From NCBI RefSeq assembly GCF_000725285.1, contig NZ_CP007161.1, positions 3,572,213 to 3,636,212 on the forward strand: DNA of 64,000 nt, written 5' to 3'. Under the pieces are notes generated by a model. That model had not been told where the DNA came from, ran no database searches, and saw only the letters and a program-made list of their open reading frames with translations. Each line of letters starts with the position of its first letter. Position 1 is the first letter of the stretch. Shown here piece by piece: positions 24,526-32,636 of the stretch. Source of the DNA: Virgibacillus sp. SK37. GTDB lineage: Bacteria > Bacillota > Bacilli > Bacillales > Amphibacillaceae. A program made the position numbers and the translations under genes.

Positions 24526-26904
24526 ATGAAGAAGAAACAAGCAATTATTTCTAGTACTTTAGCATGTATACTAGGGCTTGGAACATTTGGCGCTGTAACT
24601 ACCACACCCACTGTCACCGCACCCGTCAAAGCTTCAGCGGCTACGGAAGTCGGTTCACCGATAGATTTGGGTATCGCAAATGAAGATAGATTAATAGAAA
24701 AGTTAAAGGAAGAAGGTAAAATTCCCAAAAATGCATCACCTGCGGAAGCAGAAAAGAAGCTGAAAAAGTTTCTCCAAGCAAAGGCAAAAAATGCAAAAAA
24801 GACAAAGGACAAGCTCCCTAAAGGACTTGATGCAAACCTAAAAAAAGAGAGTGATAATGCCAATAAAGGGTTAAAAAAGGGCAAAGGAAATAAATTAGGA
24901 CAAGCAAAGAAAAATGAAGTTGATACTGTAAAGAAAGAAACATATAGTGGAGAAGTTCGTTCTGACAAAGTATTGGTATTAGCAATAGAATTTCCTGACT
25001 ACCCTAAAAGCTCTATTACAAAAGAGGAAACGGATTTCTGGTATGAAAATTACACACATGACCACTACCAGGATATGATTTTTGGAGAAAACGGATACAC
25101 AGGACCTAATGGTGAAAATCTTGTATCTATGAAGCAATATTACGAAAAACAATCAGGTGGTAGCTATACCGTCGATGGAACGGTAGCTGGCTGGTATACA
25201 GCAGATCACCCTGCAGCCTATTATGGTGGAAATATTCCATCACCTGATGGAAGTGATGCACGCCCTAGAGAATTAGTATATGAAGCGTTGACGAAAGCAG
25301 GGGCAGACCCCGAGGTTGATCTAAGTGAGTACGATGTATGGGATAGAGATGACTATGACGGAGATGGCGTTTATAATGAGCCGGATGGGATTATTGACCA
25401 TTTGATGGTTGTTCATGCTGGAGTAGGTGAAGAAGCTGGCGGCGGTTCTCTCGGTGGAGATGCCATCTGGTCACATCGCTGGAATCTCGGACAATTAGTT
25501 GCAGTACCTGGCGGCAAGTCAGATAGCGATCGTTTCGGTGGTTTGTTAGGAGCCTATGACTACACGGTCGAGCCTGAGGATGGGGCAGCAGGCGTATTCA
25601 TTCATGAATATGGCCATGATCTTGGTCTTCCAGATGAATATGATACGATATATAGTGGAGCTGGTGAAGCAGTATCCTATTGGTCTGTAATGGCAAGCGG
25701 TAGCTGGGCCGGAGATATTCCCGGAACAGAACCTCCTGGAATGAGTCCATATGCACGTGAAATGCTTCAGAATATGCATGGTGGAAACTGGTTATCTGGC
25801 GCTACACTGAAAGCAGATGAGATTACGAGTGAAGGTACTAATGTTTTAATTGATGAAGCAATAACAAAAGGTGTTAACAACGATGCTGTTCGCATTGATT
25901 TGCCTGATAAGCTAAATGTTTTAAATACTCCACGAACAGGTGAATTTGAATATTATGGTGGCAAAGGTGACGAAGCAGATCATAAAATGTTTACCAGCAT
26001 TGATTTAAGTGATGTAACTACAGCCACACTTGAGTTTGATGCTTGGTATAATATTGAAAAATACTGGGATTATGCAATGGTACAGGTCTCCACAGATGGA
26101 GGGAAGACTTGGGAGTCTCTAGCTAGTGAGAATACCACTAGTCAACTTGATCCAAATGGGTATCCAGCCATTTCAGAAAACCTCCCTGGATATACTGGCT
26201 CAAGCAATGGCTGGATTCATGAGTCATTAGATATTAGTAATTATGCAGGGCAGGAAATTCAGGTGCAATTTCGTTCAATGACAGATTGGGCAACAAATTT
26301 GGATGGTTTTTTTGCGGATAATATTACTGTAAGAGCAGATGGCAAGGAAATTTTTAACGATGGGGCAGAGACTGAGCCGAATTTCACCTTAGATGGGTTT
26401 AAGAAGCACGATGGCACTTATACTACAAACCATTACTATCTTCTTGAATGGAGATCTCACAATGGGGTTGATGAAGGATTGGCGCATATTCGCCGTGGGG
26501 CAAGCCTGATGTCTTATGATGAAGGATTGGTCGTTTGGTATGTTGATGAATCTTATGATAATAACTGGACAGGAGAACATCCTGGAGAAGGATTCCTAGG
26601 CGTAGTTGATGCAGATCAGCACACCAATTATTGGAGTGATAAAACCGCTGGATCGACATCTTACCAGTTACATGACGCAGCCTTCAGCTTAGATAAAACG
26701 GAGAAAATGTCCATTACTTATCCTGATCTATATAATATGAAGGATAATTTCACTAAACGTATTCCTCTATTTGACGATAGTGCAGACTACAGCAACCCGG
26801 GGCAGATAGATGCTGGTCGGAATATTCCAGAATACGGTTTAAAATTCCGAGTAGCGGGACAAAGCAATGATGGAACAGTCGGAAATATACTTATTTACCG
26901 TTAG
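24526..26904 (+). CDS. Immune inhibitor A-type secreted metalloprotease (M6 family)
   Basis: 792 residues. A Sec signal peptide (MKKKQAIISS...GTFGAVTTTPTVTAP) is followed by a very Lys/Ala-rich propeptide (to about residue 140). The M6 catalytic domain has the zinc site HEYGHDLGLPDEYD (near residues 363-376), with the Met-turn region YWSVMASGSW, and acidic calcium-type loops (DDYDGDGVYNEPDG). The C-terminal half contains beta-sandwich VEG-like regions. Homologues (InhA, PrtV) are secreted zinc proteases degrading host or environmental proteins. Length is typical. Single-gene unit between terminators. Confidence 0.93.
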   Translation: MKKKQAIISSTLACILGLGTFGAVTTTPTVTAPVKASAATEVGSPIDLGIANEDRLIEKLKEEGKIPKNASPAEAEKKLKKFLQAKAKNAKKTKDKLPKGLDANLKKESDNANKGLKKGKGNKLGQAKKNEVDTVKKETYSGEVRSDKVLVLAIEFPDYPKSSITKEETDFWYENYTHDHYQDMIFGENGYTGPNGENLVSMKQYYEKQSGGSYTVDGTVAGWYTADHPAAYYGGNIPSPDGSDARPRELVYEALTKAGADPEVDLSEYDVWDRDDYDGDGVYNEPDGIIDHLMVVHAGVGEEAGGGSLGGDAIWSHRWNLGQLVAVPGGKSDSDRFGGLLGAYDYTVEPEDGAAGVFIHEYGHDLGLPDEYDTIYSGAGEAVSYWSVMASGSWAGDIPGTEPPGMSPYAREMLQNMHGGNWLSGATLKADEITSEGTNVLIDEAITKGVNNDAVRIDLPDKLNVLNTPRTGEFEYYGGKGDEADHKMFTSIDLSDVTTATLEFDAWYNIEKYWDYAMVQVSTDGGKTWESLASENTTSQLDPNGYPAISENLPGYTGSSNGWIHESLDISNYAGQEIQVQFRSMTDWATNLDGFFADNITVRADGKEIFNDGAETEPNFTLDGFKKHDGTYTTNHYYLLEWRSHNGVDEGLAHIRRGASLMSYDEGLVVWYVDESYDNNWTGEHPGEGFLGVVDADQHTNYWSDKTAGSTSYQLHDAAFSLDKTEKMSITYPDLYNMKDNFTKRIPLFDDSADYSNPGQIDAGRNIPEYGLKFRVAGQSNDGTVGNILIYR

Positions 26905-26930
26905 GCAAGCAATAGTTGAAGTGTTATTAA

Positions 26931-26971
26931 TACAAAGAACCTACCTCTCGTTCAGAGGTAGGTTCTTTGTA
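26931..26971. terminator. Bidirectional terminator, 18-bp stem
   Basis: 26931-26948 pairs perfectly with 26954-26971 with a 5-base loop. It separates the converging protease and rhodanese genes. Confidence 0.9.
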
Positions 26972-26984
26972 TTAGGGGGATACC

Positions 26985-27344
26985 TTATACCCAGGCACTC
27001 ATACCGCCTTTTACATTGGATACTTTTTCAAAACCTTGTTTCTTAAGCATTTTTGCTGCCTTCGTACTGCGCATTCCGCTCTGACAAATGACAACAACCT
27101 CTTTAGATTTATCTAATTGCTTTGTTTGGCCTGCCAAATTGGATAAAGGGATATTCTTAAACGGCTTTCGATTCTTTGCTTTAAACTCCCCAGGGGTACG
27201 TACATCAATGAATTGAATATTTCTATCCTTCATCTTCTGTTTTGCATCGGAGGACGTTATATTCTCCACCCCTTTTGCAGGCATAAAACGGCTAAATATA
27301 AACGCGATTGCCAACAAGATTACTATCCATTGTACTATTTCCAT
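26985..27344 (-). CDS. Membrane-anchored rhodanese
   Basis: 119 residues: an N-terminal membrane helix (3-18) then a single rhodanese domain with active loop CQSGMRS near residue 88 and a VKGGMSAW end. Rhodaneses move sulfane sulfur via a Cys-persulfide. It is the last gene of the sulfur operon, 13 bp after the TauE-type exporter, so it may hand sulfur or sulfite-generating chemistry to the membrane. Orientation of the domain (cytosolic) is inferred. Confidence 0.9.
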   Translation of the reverse strand: MEIVQWIVILLAIAFIFSRFMPAKGVENITSSDAKQKMKDRNIQFIDVRTPGEFKAKNRKPFKNIPLSNLAGQTKQLDKSKEVVVICQSGMRSTKAAKMLKKQGFEKVSNVKGGMSAWV

Positions 27345-27357
27345 ATCTACATACCTC

Positions 27358-28140
27358 CTAGAAAAAATCCAGCCAAATTTTTATAGCTGTACCTAGTATT
27401 AAGATCGCCAATAACCATTGCAAGATTTTCGTATTGACCTTTTGTCCGAACTTTGCTCCAAGTGGGGACGCAATTAAGCTTGCTACAATCATGATTACGG
27501 CAGGAACAAATAAAACCTGTCCCGTTAATAACTTCCCAGTAGTGGAACCAATGGATGAAATAAATGTAATCGCCAAAGAGGTGGCAATCGTCATCCGAGT
27601 AGGGATCTTTAGTACAATAAGCATAATTGGAACTAAAATAAATGCTCCCGCAGCTCCTACAATTCCTGCACCAACACCTACAATAAGGGCTAATACAGCT
27701 GCAAGCCATTTATTAAAAGTAACCTGATCCAGCGGAATATCATCGAGCCCTTTTTTAGGGACAAACATCATTACCGCTGCGATAGTCGCAAGTATTCCAT
27801 AAACAAGATTAATTCCTTGGTCTGTCATGAGCTGAGAGCCATAGCCACCTATAAAGCTACCAATAAGAATGCTAATACCCATATAAATGATTAACGTCTT
27901 ATTTAAATATCCGCCTTTTCGGTATGCCCATACTCCCCCAATGGTTGCAAATAGAACCTGTACTGCACTAATCCCTGAGACTTCATGCGCAGAAAAGGCA
28001 GACAGTCCAAGCATGGCCGGGATATATAATAGCATCGGATATTTAATAATAGAGCCACCAATTCCTACCATTCCAGAAATAAACGACCCAATAAATCCAA
28101 TGAGGAAAATGGTTATTAAAAAAAGTATACTATATTCCAT
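27358..28140 (-). CDS. TauE/SafE family exporter (sulfite or sulfur anion)
   Basis: 260 residues with about eight membrane helices. The repeated TauE signature is visible: [16 protein letters not shown] (residues 25-40) and [19 protein letters not shown] (near 156). In sulfide-oxidation operons this family is thought to export sulfite or thiosulfate. The ATG at 28140 follows TAGGAGGTAGATTG. Placed between a rhodanese (downstream) and, across a repeat insertion, TusA (upstream). Substrate inferred from context. Confidence 0.88.
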   Translation of the reverse strand: MEYSILFLITIFLIGFIGSFISGMVGIGGSIIKYPMLLYIPAMLGLSAFSAHEVSGISAVQVLFATIGGVWAYRKGGYLNKTLIIYMGISILIGSFIGGYGSQLMTDQGINLVYGILATIAAVMMFVPKKGLDDIPLDQVTFNKWLAAVLALIVGVGAGIVGAAGAFILVPIMLIVLKIPTRMTIATSLAITFISSIGSTTGKLLTGQVLFVPAVIMIVASLIASPLGAKFGQKVNTKILQWLLAILILGTAIKIWLDFF

Positions 28141-28159
28141 CAATCTACCTCCTAACTAA

Positions 28160-28440
28160 GAAAAGCGGAAGCACCCGTTTAGCAACGTACAAACTGGAAA
28201 TCTTCTGCACGAGATAAAGGAAACATGCCCCTGCAAAAGGGGTATGCCGACGGTGGCCGCAAAGGCCGTCATTAGTCGGCCTTCCTTCATATATCTAGCG
28301 AATCGATGTTGACTTATCGTAGAAAGAAGATTGAAGTTTGGGGCTGCGCTAAATGCTCGCCCCATCAAAACCTCTGCTAGTTGCTGGGTGCTGTAGTTGG
28401 ACATGACTTCCGCGAATTGAAAGCTTCACAGAGTCTGCAA
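28160..28440. repeat. GC-rich repeat element inserted in the sulfur operon
   Basis: The 350-bp gap between tusA and the tauE-type gene carries AGAAAAGCGGAAGC-type sequence known from Bacillaceae intergenic repeats, hairpins (GGCCGCAAAGGCC; CCCCTGCAAAAGGGG) and a block at 28340-28369 that is the reverse complement (3-bp gap) of 19825-19851. Open frames here look fortuitous. Confidence 0.6.
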
Positions 28441-28460
28441 CTTCCTTTCTTATCATTTAG

Positions 28461-28495
28461 AGAAGACCCATATTGCATGGGTCTTCGTCTTTTTA
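28461..28495. terminator. Hairpin after tusA
   Basis: GAAGACCCA (28462-28470) pairs with TGGGTCTTC (28478-28486). The T run (GTCTTTTT) is on the plus side; on the minus side only TCTTCTCT follows, so termination of the tusA transcript may be partial. Confidence 0.5.
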
Positions 28496-28720
28496 TGCTT
28501 TCTTAATCCAAAATTTAAATACGCCATCTTCTTCCGCGTCTTGAACGACTGTATGGCCACCTGATTTCGCCCATGCTGTCAAATCACTCTTTGACCCTTT
28601 GTCTGTCGCATGCACTTCCAAAATCTCTCCTGAATTCAAGTCTTCCATTGCTTTCTTTGTTCTTACAACTGGCATCGGACAAGCAAACCCTTTTGCATCT
28701 AAAAATTTATTTGATTCCAT
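28493..28720 (-). CDS. TusA/SirA-type sulfur carrier protein
   Basis: 75 residues, the complete TusA fold: DAKGFACPMPVVRTKKAME with the persulfide-carrying Cys near residue 14, and VHATDKGSKSDLTAWAKSGGH. It accepts and donates sulfane sulfur between rhodaneses and DsrE-like partners in the cytosol. Similar to the N-terminal half of the fusion at 30370-30948. 88 bp after the dioxygenase gene. Confidence 0.92.
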   Translation of the reverse strand: MESNKFLDAKGFACPMPVVRTKKAMEDLNSGEILEVHATDKGSKSDLTAWAKSGGHTVVQDAEEDGVFKFWIKKA

Positions 28721-28808
28721 CTTAAAATTCCTCCTAAAAATAATTTGTTTTTATATTTCTATACTATTTATTACAATCGCTAGCTCTTCTAATTCTTCTT
28801 ACTTTTCT

Positions 28809-29933
28809 CTAGCCTTCTACCGCACAGCGGTTTGGGCCGGATTCCATTTCTTTTTGCTCTTCCACTTCAGGTTTTATTTTCCCCATATTTGTTTGGCGTA
28901 TTTCCTGATAAGCATTTGGCTGTGGTGGTAAATTCTCTGTAACCATTCTCCTGAATTCATTTTCATCTTCCACGTTCAAGCCTTCATTCTTTTTGTATAG
29001 ATCTCCTAGTTTAGCAGCAACTTTTCCGCCTTCTCCCAGCTCCTCTGCAAATGAATAGTGTGCCGGAAGAACAAGCAGGTCATCGCTAAGCTCTTTATAC
29101 TTGTTATAAAGTGTATGACGGAGATCTCCCACCCAATCTTCTGCTTTACCTGCTAGGTCTGGTCGACCAATGGATTTCACAAATAGGATATCTCCTGTTA
29201 ATAAATACTTGTCATCAATAATAAATGACGTACTCCCGATGGTATGTCCGGGCGAATAAATTGGATGCACAACAACTTTTGTATTACCAACCGTAATGTC
29301 TTTTCCTTCTTCTAATGCAGTATAATCAAACGTAACCTCTGTCGCATCCTTCGGTGGCAAGTGATATGTTCCACCTACTTTTTCAGCAAGGGCACGCCCT
29401 CCTGATATATGATCTGCATGTAAATGGGTATCGATTAAGTGCTTGATCTCCACCCCTTTGTCCGCAGCAAATGTTTCATATGCATCAATCATTCTTGCCG
29501 TATCAATAATGGCAGCTTCTCCATTAGACTCTATAAAATAAGAAAGACAACCTTTTCCGAGACGGACAAATTGATACAATGCTCCTCCACCATTTAAATC
29601 ACCAATTTTCACTGGTTCCAGGTGTTCACTCCAGGCCTTCATACCACCTTCCAGATTATATACTTTGGTAAATCCAGCCTCTTCCATCATTTCGGCAACC
29701 ATTTGAGAGGATCCGCCTTTTGCACAAACAACCACAATTTCTTTATCTTTATCTATTTCAAGGGAATCAAGACCGTCTAATAAATTAAAGTACGGCTCAT
29801 TAATAACCCTGATTTTGCCACCTTCAATTTTCCAATTATCATATTCATCTGTATTTCGGACATCCAAAATTAACAACTCTTCGTTCGCAATGATTTTTCG
29901 TGCTATATCTTTTGTAGTTACTGATTTAGACAA
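28809..29933 (-). CDS. Rhodanese-persulfide dioxygenase fusion (CstB-like)
   Basis: 374 residues. An N-terminal rhodanese (about 1-110; active loop CAKGGSS) is followed by an ETHE1-type metallo-beta-lactamase domain (about 120-330) with iron ligands in [27 protein letters not shown] and LPAHYS. It should oxidise low-molecular-weight persulfide to sulfite, with the rhodanese exchanging sulfur to thiosulfate. Staphylococcal CstB has the dioxygenase first and rhodaneses after; here the order is reversed. The C-terminus GPNRCAVEG contains a conserved Cys also present in the paralogue at 37019. Confidence 0.9.
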   Translation of the reverse strand: MSKSVTTKDIARKIIANEELLILDVRNTDEYDNWKIEGGKIRVINEPYFNLLDGLDSLEIDKDKEIVVVCAKGGSSQMVAEMMEEAGFTKVYNLEGGMKAWSEHLEPVKIGDLNGGGALYQFVRLGKGCLSYFIESNGEAAIIDTARMIDAYETFAADKGVEIKHLIDTHLHADHISGGRALAEKVGGTYHLPPKDATEVTFDYTALEEGKDITVGNTKVVVHPIYSPGHTIGSTSFIIDDKYLLTGDILFVKSIGRPDLAGKAEDWVGDLRHTLYNKYKELSDDLLVLPAHYSFAEELGEGGKVAAKLGDLYKKNEGLNVEDENEFRRMVTENLPPQPNAYQEIRQTNMGKIKPEVEEQKEMESGPNRCAVEG

Positions 29934-29950
29934 TCAGATCTCCTCCTTCA

Positions 29951-30349
29951 TTAAAATGATAATGTTATATTTGCATCCTTCGCGTATTCAATAAATGAAG
30001 CGGCTCCGCCTACTTCAATCCCATCAATAAAGGCTTCCTTTTCGAGGTTCATGACATCCATCGTCATTTGACAAGCAATTATTTTAATATTTAATTCCTG
30101 AGCTATTCCAACCAGCTCTTCAATTGATGGTACATTTGCCTGTTTAAAGCCTTCTTCAAAATGTTCTTTTCCTTCAGGAAGTGGTAAATTTTTGTGTGCT
30201 TCCTTATGAATGAGGTTTAATCCTTCAAACGTAAAGAATATACCTACCTCTGCATCAGACGCTGCCGCTGCAGTCGCCACATTAAAAACTTTATATGCAT
30301 CAAATAAACTTCCGTTTGCAGCAATAATTGCTACTTTTGTGTTAGCCAT
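29951..30349 (-). CDS. DsrE/DsrF-like sulfur relay protein
   Basis: 132 residues. ATG 30349 is chosen because GGAGG is 8 bases upstream; the earlier codon overlaps that site. The fold is DsrE-like: VAIIAANGSLFDAYKVFNVATAAAA, then FFTFEGLNLIHKEA and the conserved Cys in IIACQMTMDVM. Such proteins (peroxiredoxin family/DsrE) bind and transfer persulfide sulfur with TusA and rhodaneses. It sits between the TusA-rhodanese fusion and the dioxygenase in the same operon. Possibly membrane-associated through hydrophobic surfaces. Confidence 0.85.
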   Translation of the reverse strand: MANTKVAIIAANGSLFDAYKVFNVATAAAASDAEVGIFFTFEGLNLIHKEAHKNLPLPEGKEHFEEGFKQANVPSIEELVGIAQELNIKIIACQMTMDVMNLEKEAFIDGIEVGGAASFIEYAKDANITLSF

Positions 30350-30369
30350 AATCCATTCCTCCATATTAA

Positions 30370-30948
30370 TTAGTTGTTTTTATCTGTTGGCCCTTCCCAC
30401 GTTGACATACCAGGTATGACATTCTTTACATTAGGAAAGCCTTTCTCTGTCAACTTTTGTGCAGCTAGATCACTACGGTTTCCTGTACGACAAATTACAT
30501 GTAGCTCGTTATCTTTATCCAATTCTTTCATTCTTTCCTCAAGATCTCCCAGTGGAATATTAATTGCATTAGGGATATGGCCAAATGCGAACTCAGCTGG
30601 TTCACGCACATCCAATATAGTCAGATTTTCTCCTGCTTCTATTTTTGATTGAAGATCTATTAATTGCTCCACATCTTCGTGCTTTGTTTCTTGTTTTGTT
30701 TCTGCATCACTTGCTTTTCGTAAATAATGCGTTAAAACTCCAGCTTCTTCTACCGTGCCAAGATATTGATGACCTGTACTTTCTGCCCAGGCTTTCATAT
30801 CTGTGGTAGAACCTTTATCTGTAGCTTGGACTTCAATAACCTGACCAGCTTCCAGGTTTGTCATTGCTTTCTTCGTTCTCACAATTGGCATCGGACATGC
30901 TAATCCTTTTGCATCTAATATTTCATCTACTTGAATATTCATGTTCAT
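30370..30948 (-). CDS. TusA-rhodanese fusion (CstA-like)
   Basis: 192 residues: TusA domain at about 7-78 (DAKGLACPMPIVRTKKAM), an acidic linker, and a rhodanese at about 90-188 with active loop CRTGNRS and GMSTWEG end. The domain pair matches the C-terminal part of staphylococcal CstA, a multidomain sulfurtransferase; the remaining rhodanese is the separate protein encoded 4 bp upstream. It relays sulfane sulfur between carriers and the dioxygenase. GAGGATGAAC precedes the ATG. Confidence 0.88.
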   Translation of the reverse strand: MNMNIQVDEILDAKGLACPMPIVRTKKAMTNLEAGQVIEVQATDKGSTTDMKAWAESTGHQYLGTVEEAGVLTHYLRKASDAETKQETKHEDVEQLIDLQSKIEAGENLTILDVREPAEFAFGHIPNAINIPLGDLEERMKELDKDNELHVICRTGNRSDLAAQKLTEKGFPNVKNVIPGMSTWEGPTDKNN

Positions 30949-30952
30949 CCTC

Positions 30953-31252
30953 CTATTTCTTTACTTCTCCATTCCAATCAAGCATACCGCCAGCAACATT
31001 GGTTACCTCATAGCCTTGACTACTAAGAAATTCACAAGCTTTCCCGCTTCTGCCGCCTGACCGACACACAATAAAGTGATGTTCATTCTTATCCATTTCA
31101 TTCACTCGTTCAGGAATTTCACTTAATCGAATATGCTTTGCCCCAGGAATTATTCCTTGAGCTACTTCCTCATCTTCTCTAACATCGATAATGCTTAACC
31201 CCTCTTCGGTTTCCATCTTTTTTGCTAGTTCTGTTGTAGTAATTTCTTTCAT
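30953..31252 (-). CDS. Single-domain rhodanese
   Basis: 99 residues with DVRED near residue 23, catalytic loop CRSGGRSG near residue 64 and NVAGGMLDWNG at the end. The complete active loop predicts thiosulfate or persulfide sulfurtransferase activity in the cytosol. It starts the main operon, 4 bp ahead of the TusA-rhodanese fusion, and a CstR-type operator lies 32 bp upstream of its start. Confidence 0.92.
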   Translation of the reverse strand: MKEITTTELAKKMETEEGLSIIDVREDEEVAQGIIPGAKHIRLSEIPERVNEMDKNEHHFIVCRSGGRSGKACEFLSSQGYEVTNVAGGMLDWNGEVKK

Positions 31253-31283
31253 TTTAAACAGCCTCCGTTTCGTATTATTCTTT

Positions 31284-31297
31284 ACCCCTATAGGTAT
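31284..31297. promoter_or_regulatory. CstR-type operator upstream of the rhodanese-cst operon
   Basis: ACCCCTATAGGTAT, identical to the core at 32609-32622, lies between the DsrE-like gene and the rhodanese gene. It implies an internal, CstR-controlled promoter here. Confidence 0.75.
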
Positions 31298-31315
31298 TAA
31301 TAAAGGTAAAATTTT

Positions 31316-31795
31316 TTAAATAAATAAATTAATATTTCCATCCTCTGCATCACCTATATATGCAGCAACTCCACCGTAATCAACACCATCCATCATTTCC
31401 TTTTGTTCAATACCCAGTAAATCCATTGTCATTGTACAAGCGATTAACTTAACATCTAACTCTTTCGCAAGATCAATTAGATCTGGCAATGGCATGGCAT
31501 TATGCTTTTTAATTACCTTCTTAATCATTTTCGGGCCCATTCCCAAATAATTCATATTGGAAAGCCCCATTTTGTCAACACCTCTTGGCATAAATTTGCC
31601 AAACATTTTTTCCATAAAACCTTTATTTACAGTGATCTGTTCATCTTTTCGAAGAGCATTCAAACCCCAAAAGGTATGAAAAATAGTTACTTCATGATCA
31701 TATGCAGCAGCCCCATTTGCGATAATATACGCAGCCATTGCTTTATCATACTCACCACTAAATAGTACAATCGTTGTTTTTTTCTTTTCCGCCAT
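31316..31795 (-). CDS. DsrE/DsrF-like protein (second copy)
   Basis: 159 residues. The DsrE-like pattern is VLFSGEYDKAMAAYIIANGAAAYDHEVTIFHTFWGLNAL, then a Met-rich middle (MEKMFGKFMPRGVDKMGLSNMNYLGMGPKMI) and the Cys-containing LIACTMTMDLLG. This Met-rich insert is typical of the DsrE-like proteins found beside CstR/CsoR genes. Predicted sulfur carrier. Own operator (31835-31850) upstream. Confidence 0.85.
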   Translation of the reverse strand: MAEKKKTTIVLFSGEYDKAMAAYIIANGAAAYDHEVTIFHTFWGLNALRKDEQITVNKGFMEKMFGKFMPRGVDKMGLSNMNYLGMGPKMIKKVIKKHNAMPLPDLIDLAKELDVKLIACTMTMDLLGIEQKEMMDGVDYGGVAAYIGDAEDGNINLFI

Positions 31796-31834
31796 TTATT
31801 CTCTCCCTTTCTGCTTCCTTTACTCATATTACAT

Positions 31835-31850
31835 ATACGTGTACGGGTAT
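31835..31850. promoter_or_regulatory. CstR-type operator upstream of the DsrE-like gene
   Basis: ATACGTGTACGGGTAT (reverse: ATACCCGTACACGTAT) shares the ATACC...GGTAT-like ends of the other three sites. It lies 40 bp upstream of the start codon. Confidence 0.6.
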
Positions 31851-31939
31851 TAATTTATTTCTAAAAAATGGGCTAGCTATTTGCTTCACCCACTTGTATT
31901 ATATTAAAGGTCCTTTAATTGTTCGTCAAACCTCTAGCC

Positions 31940-32200
31940 TTATCTGCTCTTCACCAATAGATTAACCGCTTCTTTAATAAGCTCCTCTGTATTTTCCCCG
32001 TTTTCTTTTTCCTCACGAATGCACTGCTCTAGATTCGTACTGACAATTAAAGCAGCAGTTCGATCTAGTGCGTTTCGGGCTGCAGACATTTGAGCAACTA
32101 CATTTTTACAGTCCTTTTGCTCTTCCATCATTTTAATAAGACCTCTAACTTGCCCCTCTATCCGCTTCATACGATTCATTACTTTTTCATCATATTTCAT
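31940..32200 (-). CDS. cstR: Persulfide-sensing repressor CstR (CsoR/RcnR family)
   Basis: 86 residues from ATG 32200, preceded by AGAGGGGT. All-helical CsoR/RcnR fold with MNRMKRIEGQVRGLIKMMEE. Two cysteines fall at positions 31 (KDCKNVV) and 60 (LEQCIRE), the same positions as in S. aureus CstR. The copper-ligand His of CsoR (four residues before the second Cys) is Asn56 here, which argues against copper sensing. It should release DNA when the two Cys form di/trisulfide links with sulfane sulfur. Overlaps the upstream rhodanese-like gene by 11 bp. Confidence 0.9.
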   Translation of the reverse strand: MKYDEKVMNRMKRIEGQVRGLIKMMEEQKDCKNVVAQMSAARNALDRTAALIVSTNLEQCIREEKENGENTEELIKEAVNLLVKSR

Positions 32201-32567
32201 AGGAATACCCCTCCTCTTTACAATCATTTGATAAACATAAACAATACCCTGTTACCTCAATTCCTTTTCCTTTCAGAAATCGAGCAGCCAGGTTTTTCTC
32301 AACCAGGTCAGTACCAATAAGGATAATGCGTTTATTTGGTATTTCATGATAATGACGTTTTAAATAAGGTAGCGGCAAGCAATGTGCGTCTATAATAAAA
32401 TCACGATTGGAGGTCTGGTAATCTCTTATATCCAATAACTGCACGTTTTCTTCCCGAGAAGCTGCGACTTCTTGTGGAGTCATTTGTTTTACTCCTCGGA
32501 CAGGCATATACCGTTGATAAACGAAATACGTTGCAGCCATTAGTCCTAAAGCAACCAAATAAATCAT
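32190..32567 (-). CDS. Membrane-anchored rhodanese-like protein lacking catalytic Cys
   Basis: 125 residues: N-terminal membrane helix (2-17), then a rhodanese fold (QLLDIRDYQTSNRDFIIDAHCLPLPYL). The position of the active loop reads ILIGTDLVEKNLAARFL, without the usual C-x-x-G-x-R. Other cysteines occur at HCLPLP and near the C-terminus (GYCLCLSNDCKEE). Its 3' end overlaps cstR, so both are translated from the same CstR-repressed promoter. Probably a non-catalytic sulfur-binding or anchoring partner. Confidence 0.8.
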   Translation of the reverse strand: MIYLVALGLMAATYFVYQRYMPVRGVKQMTPQEVAASREENVQLLDIRDYQTSNRDFIIDAHCLPLPYLKRHYHEIPNKRIILIGTDLVEKNLAARFLKGKGIEVTGYCLCLSNDCKEEGYSYEI

Positions 32568-32601
32568 CGCCTACCCCTCTCTTCTTTGTAATACATTTAC
32601 T

Positions 32602-32630
32602 ATAATATACCCCTATAGGTATTTTGTCAA
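32602..32630 (-). promoter_or_regulatory. Sigma-A promoter with embedded CstR operator
   Basis: On the minus strand TTGACA (32625-32630) and TATTAT (32602-32607) are exactly 17 bp apart. The operator ATACCCCTATAGGTAT (32607-32622) fills the spacer, so CstR binding would occlude RNA polymerase. Drives the rhodanese-like gene and cstR. Confidence 0.85.
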
Positions 32631-32636
32631 ACCCTT

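Noticed and set aside
27347-27709. A 120-codon Cys/Ser-rich frame on the minus strand
   Set aside because: It is the out-of-frame shadow of the TauE-type membrane protein gene.
28156-28404. An 82-codon frame between tusA and the tauE-type gene
   Set aside because: It lies wholly within the repeat element sharing a block with 19.8 kb; no ribosome site or recognisable protein.
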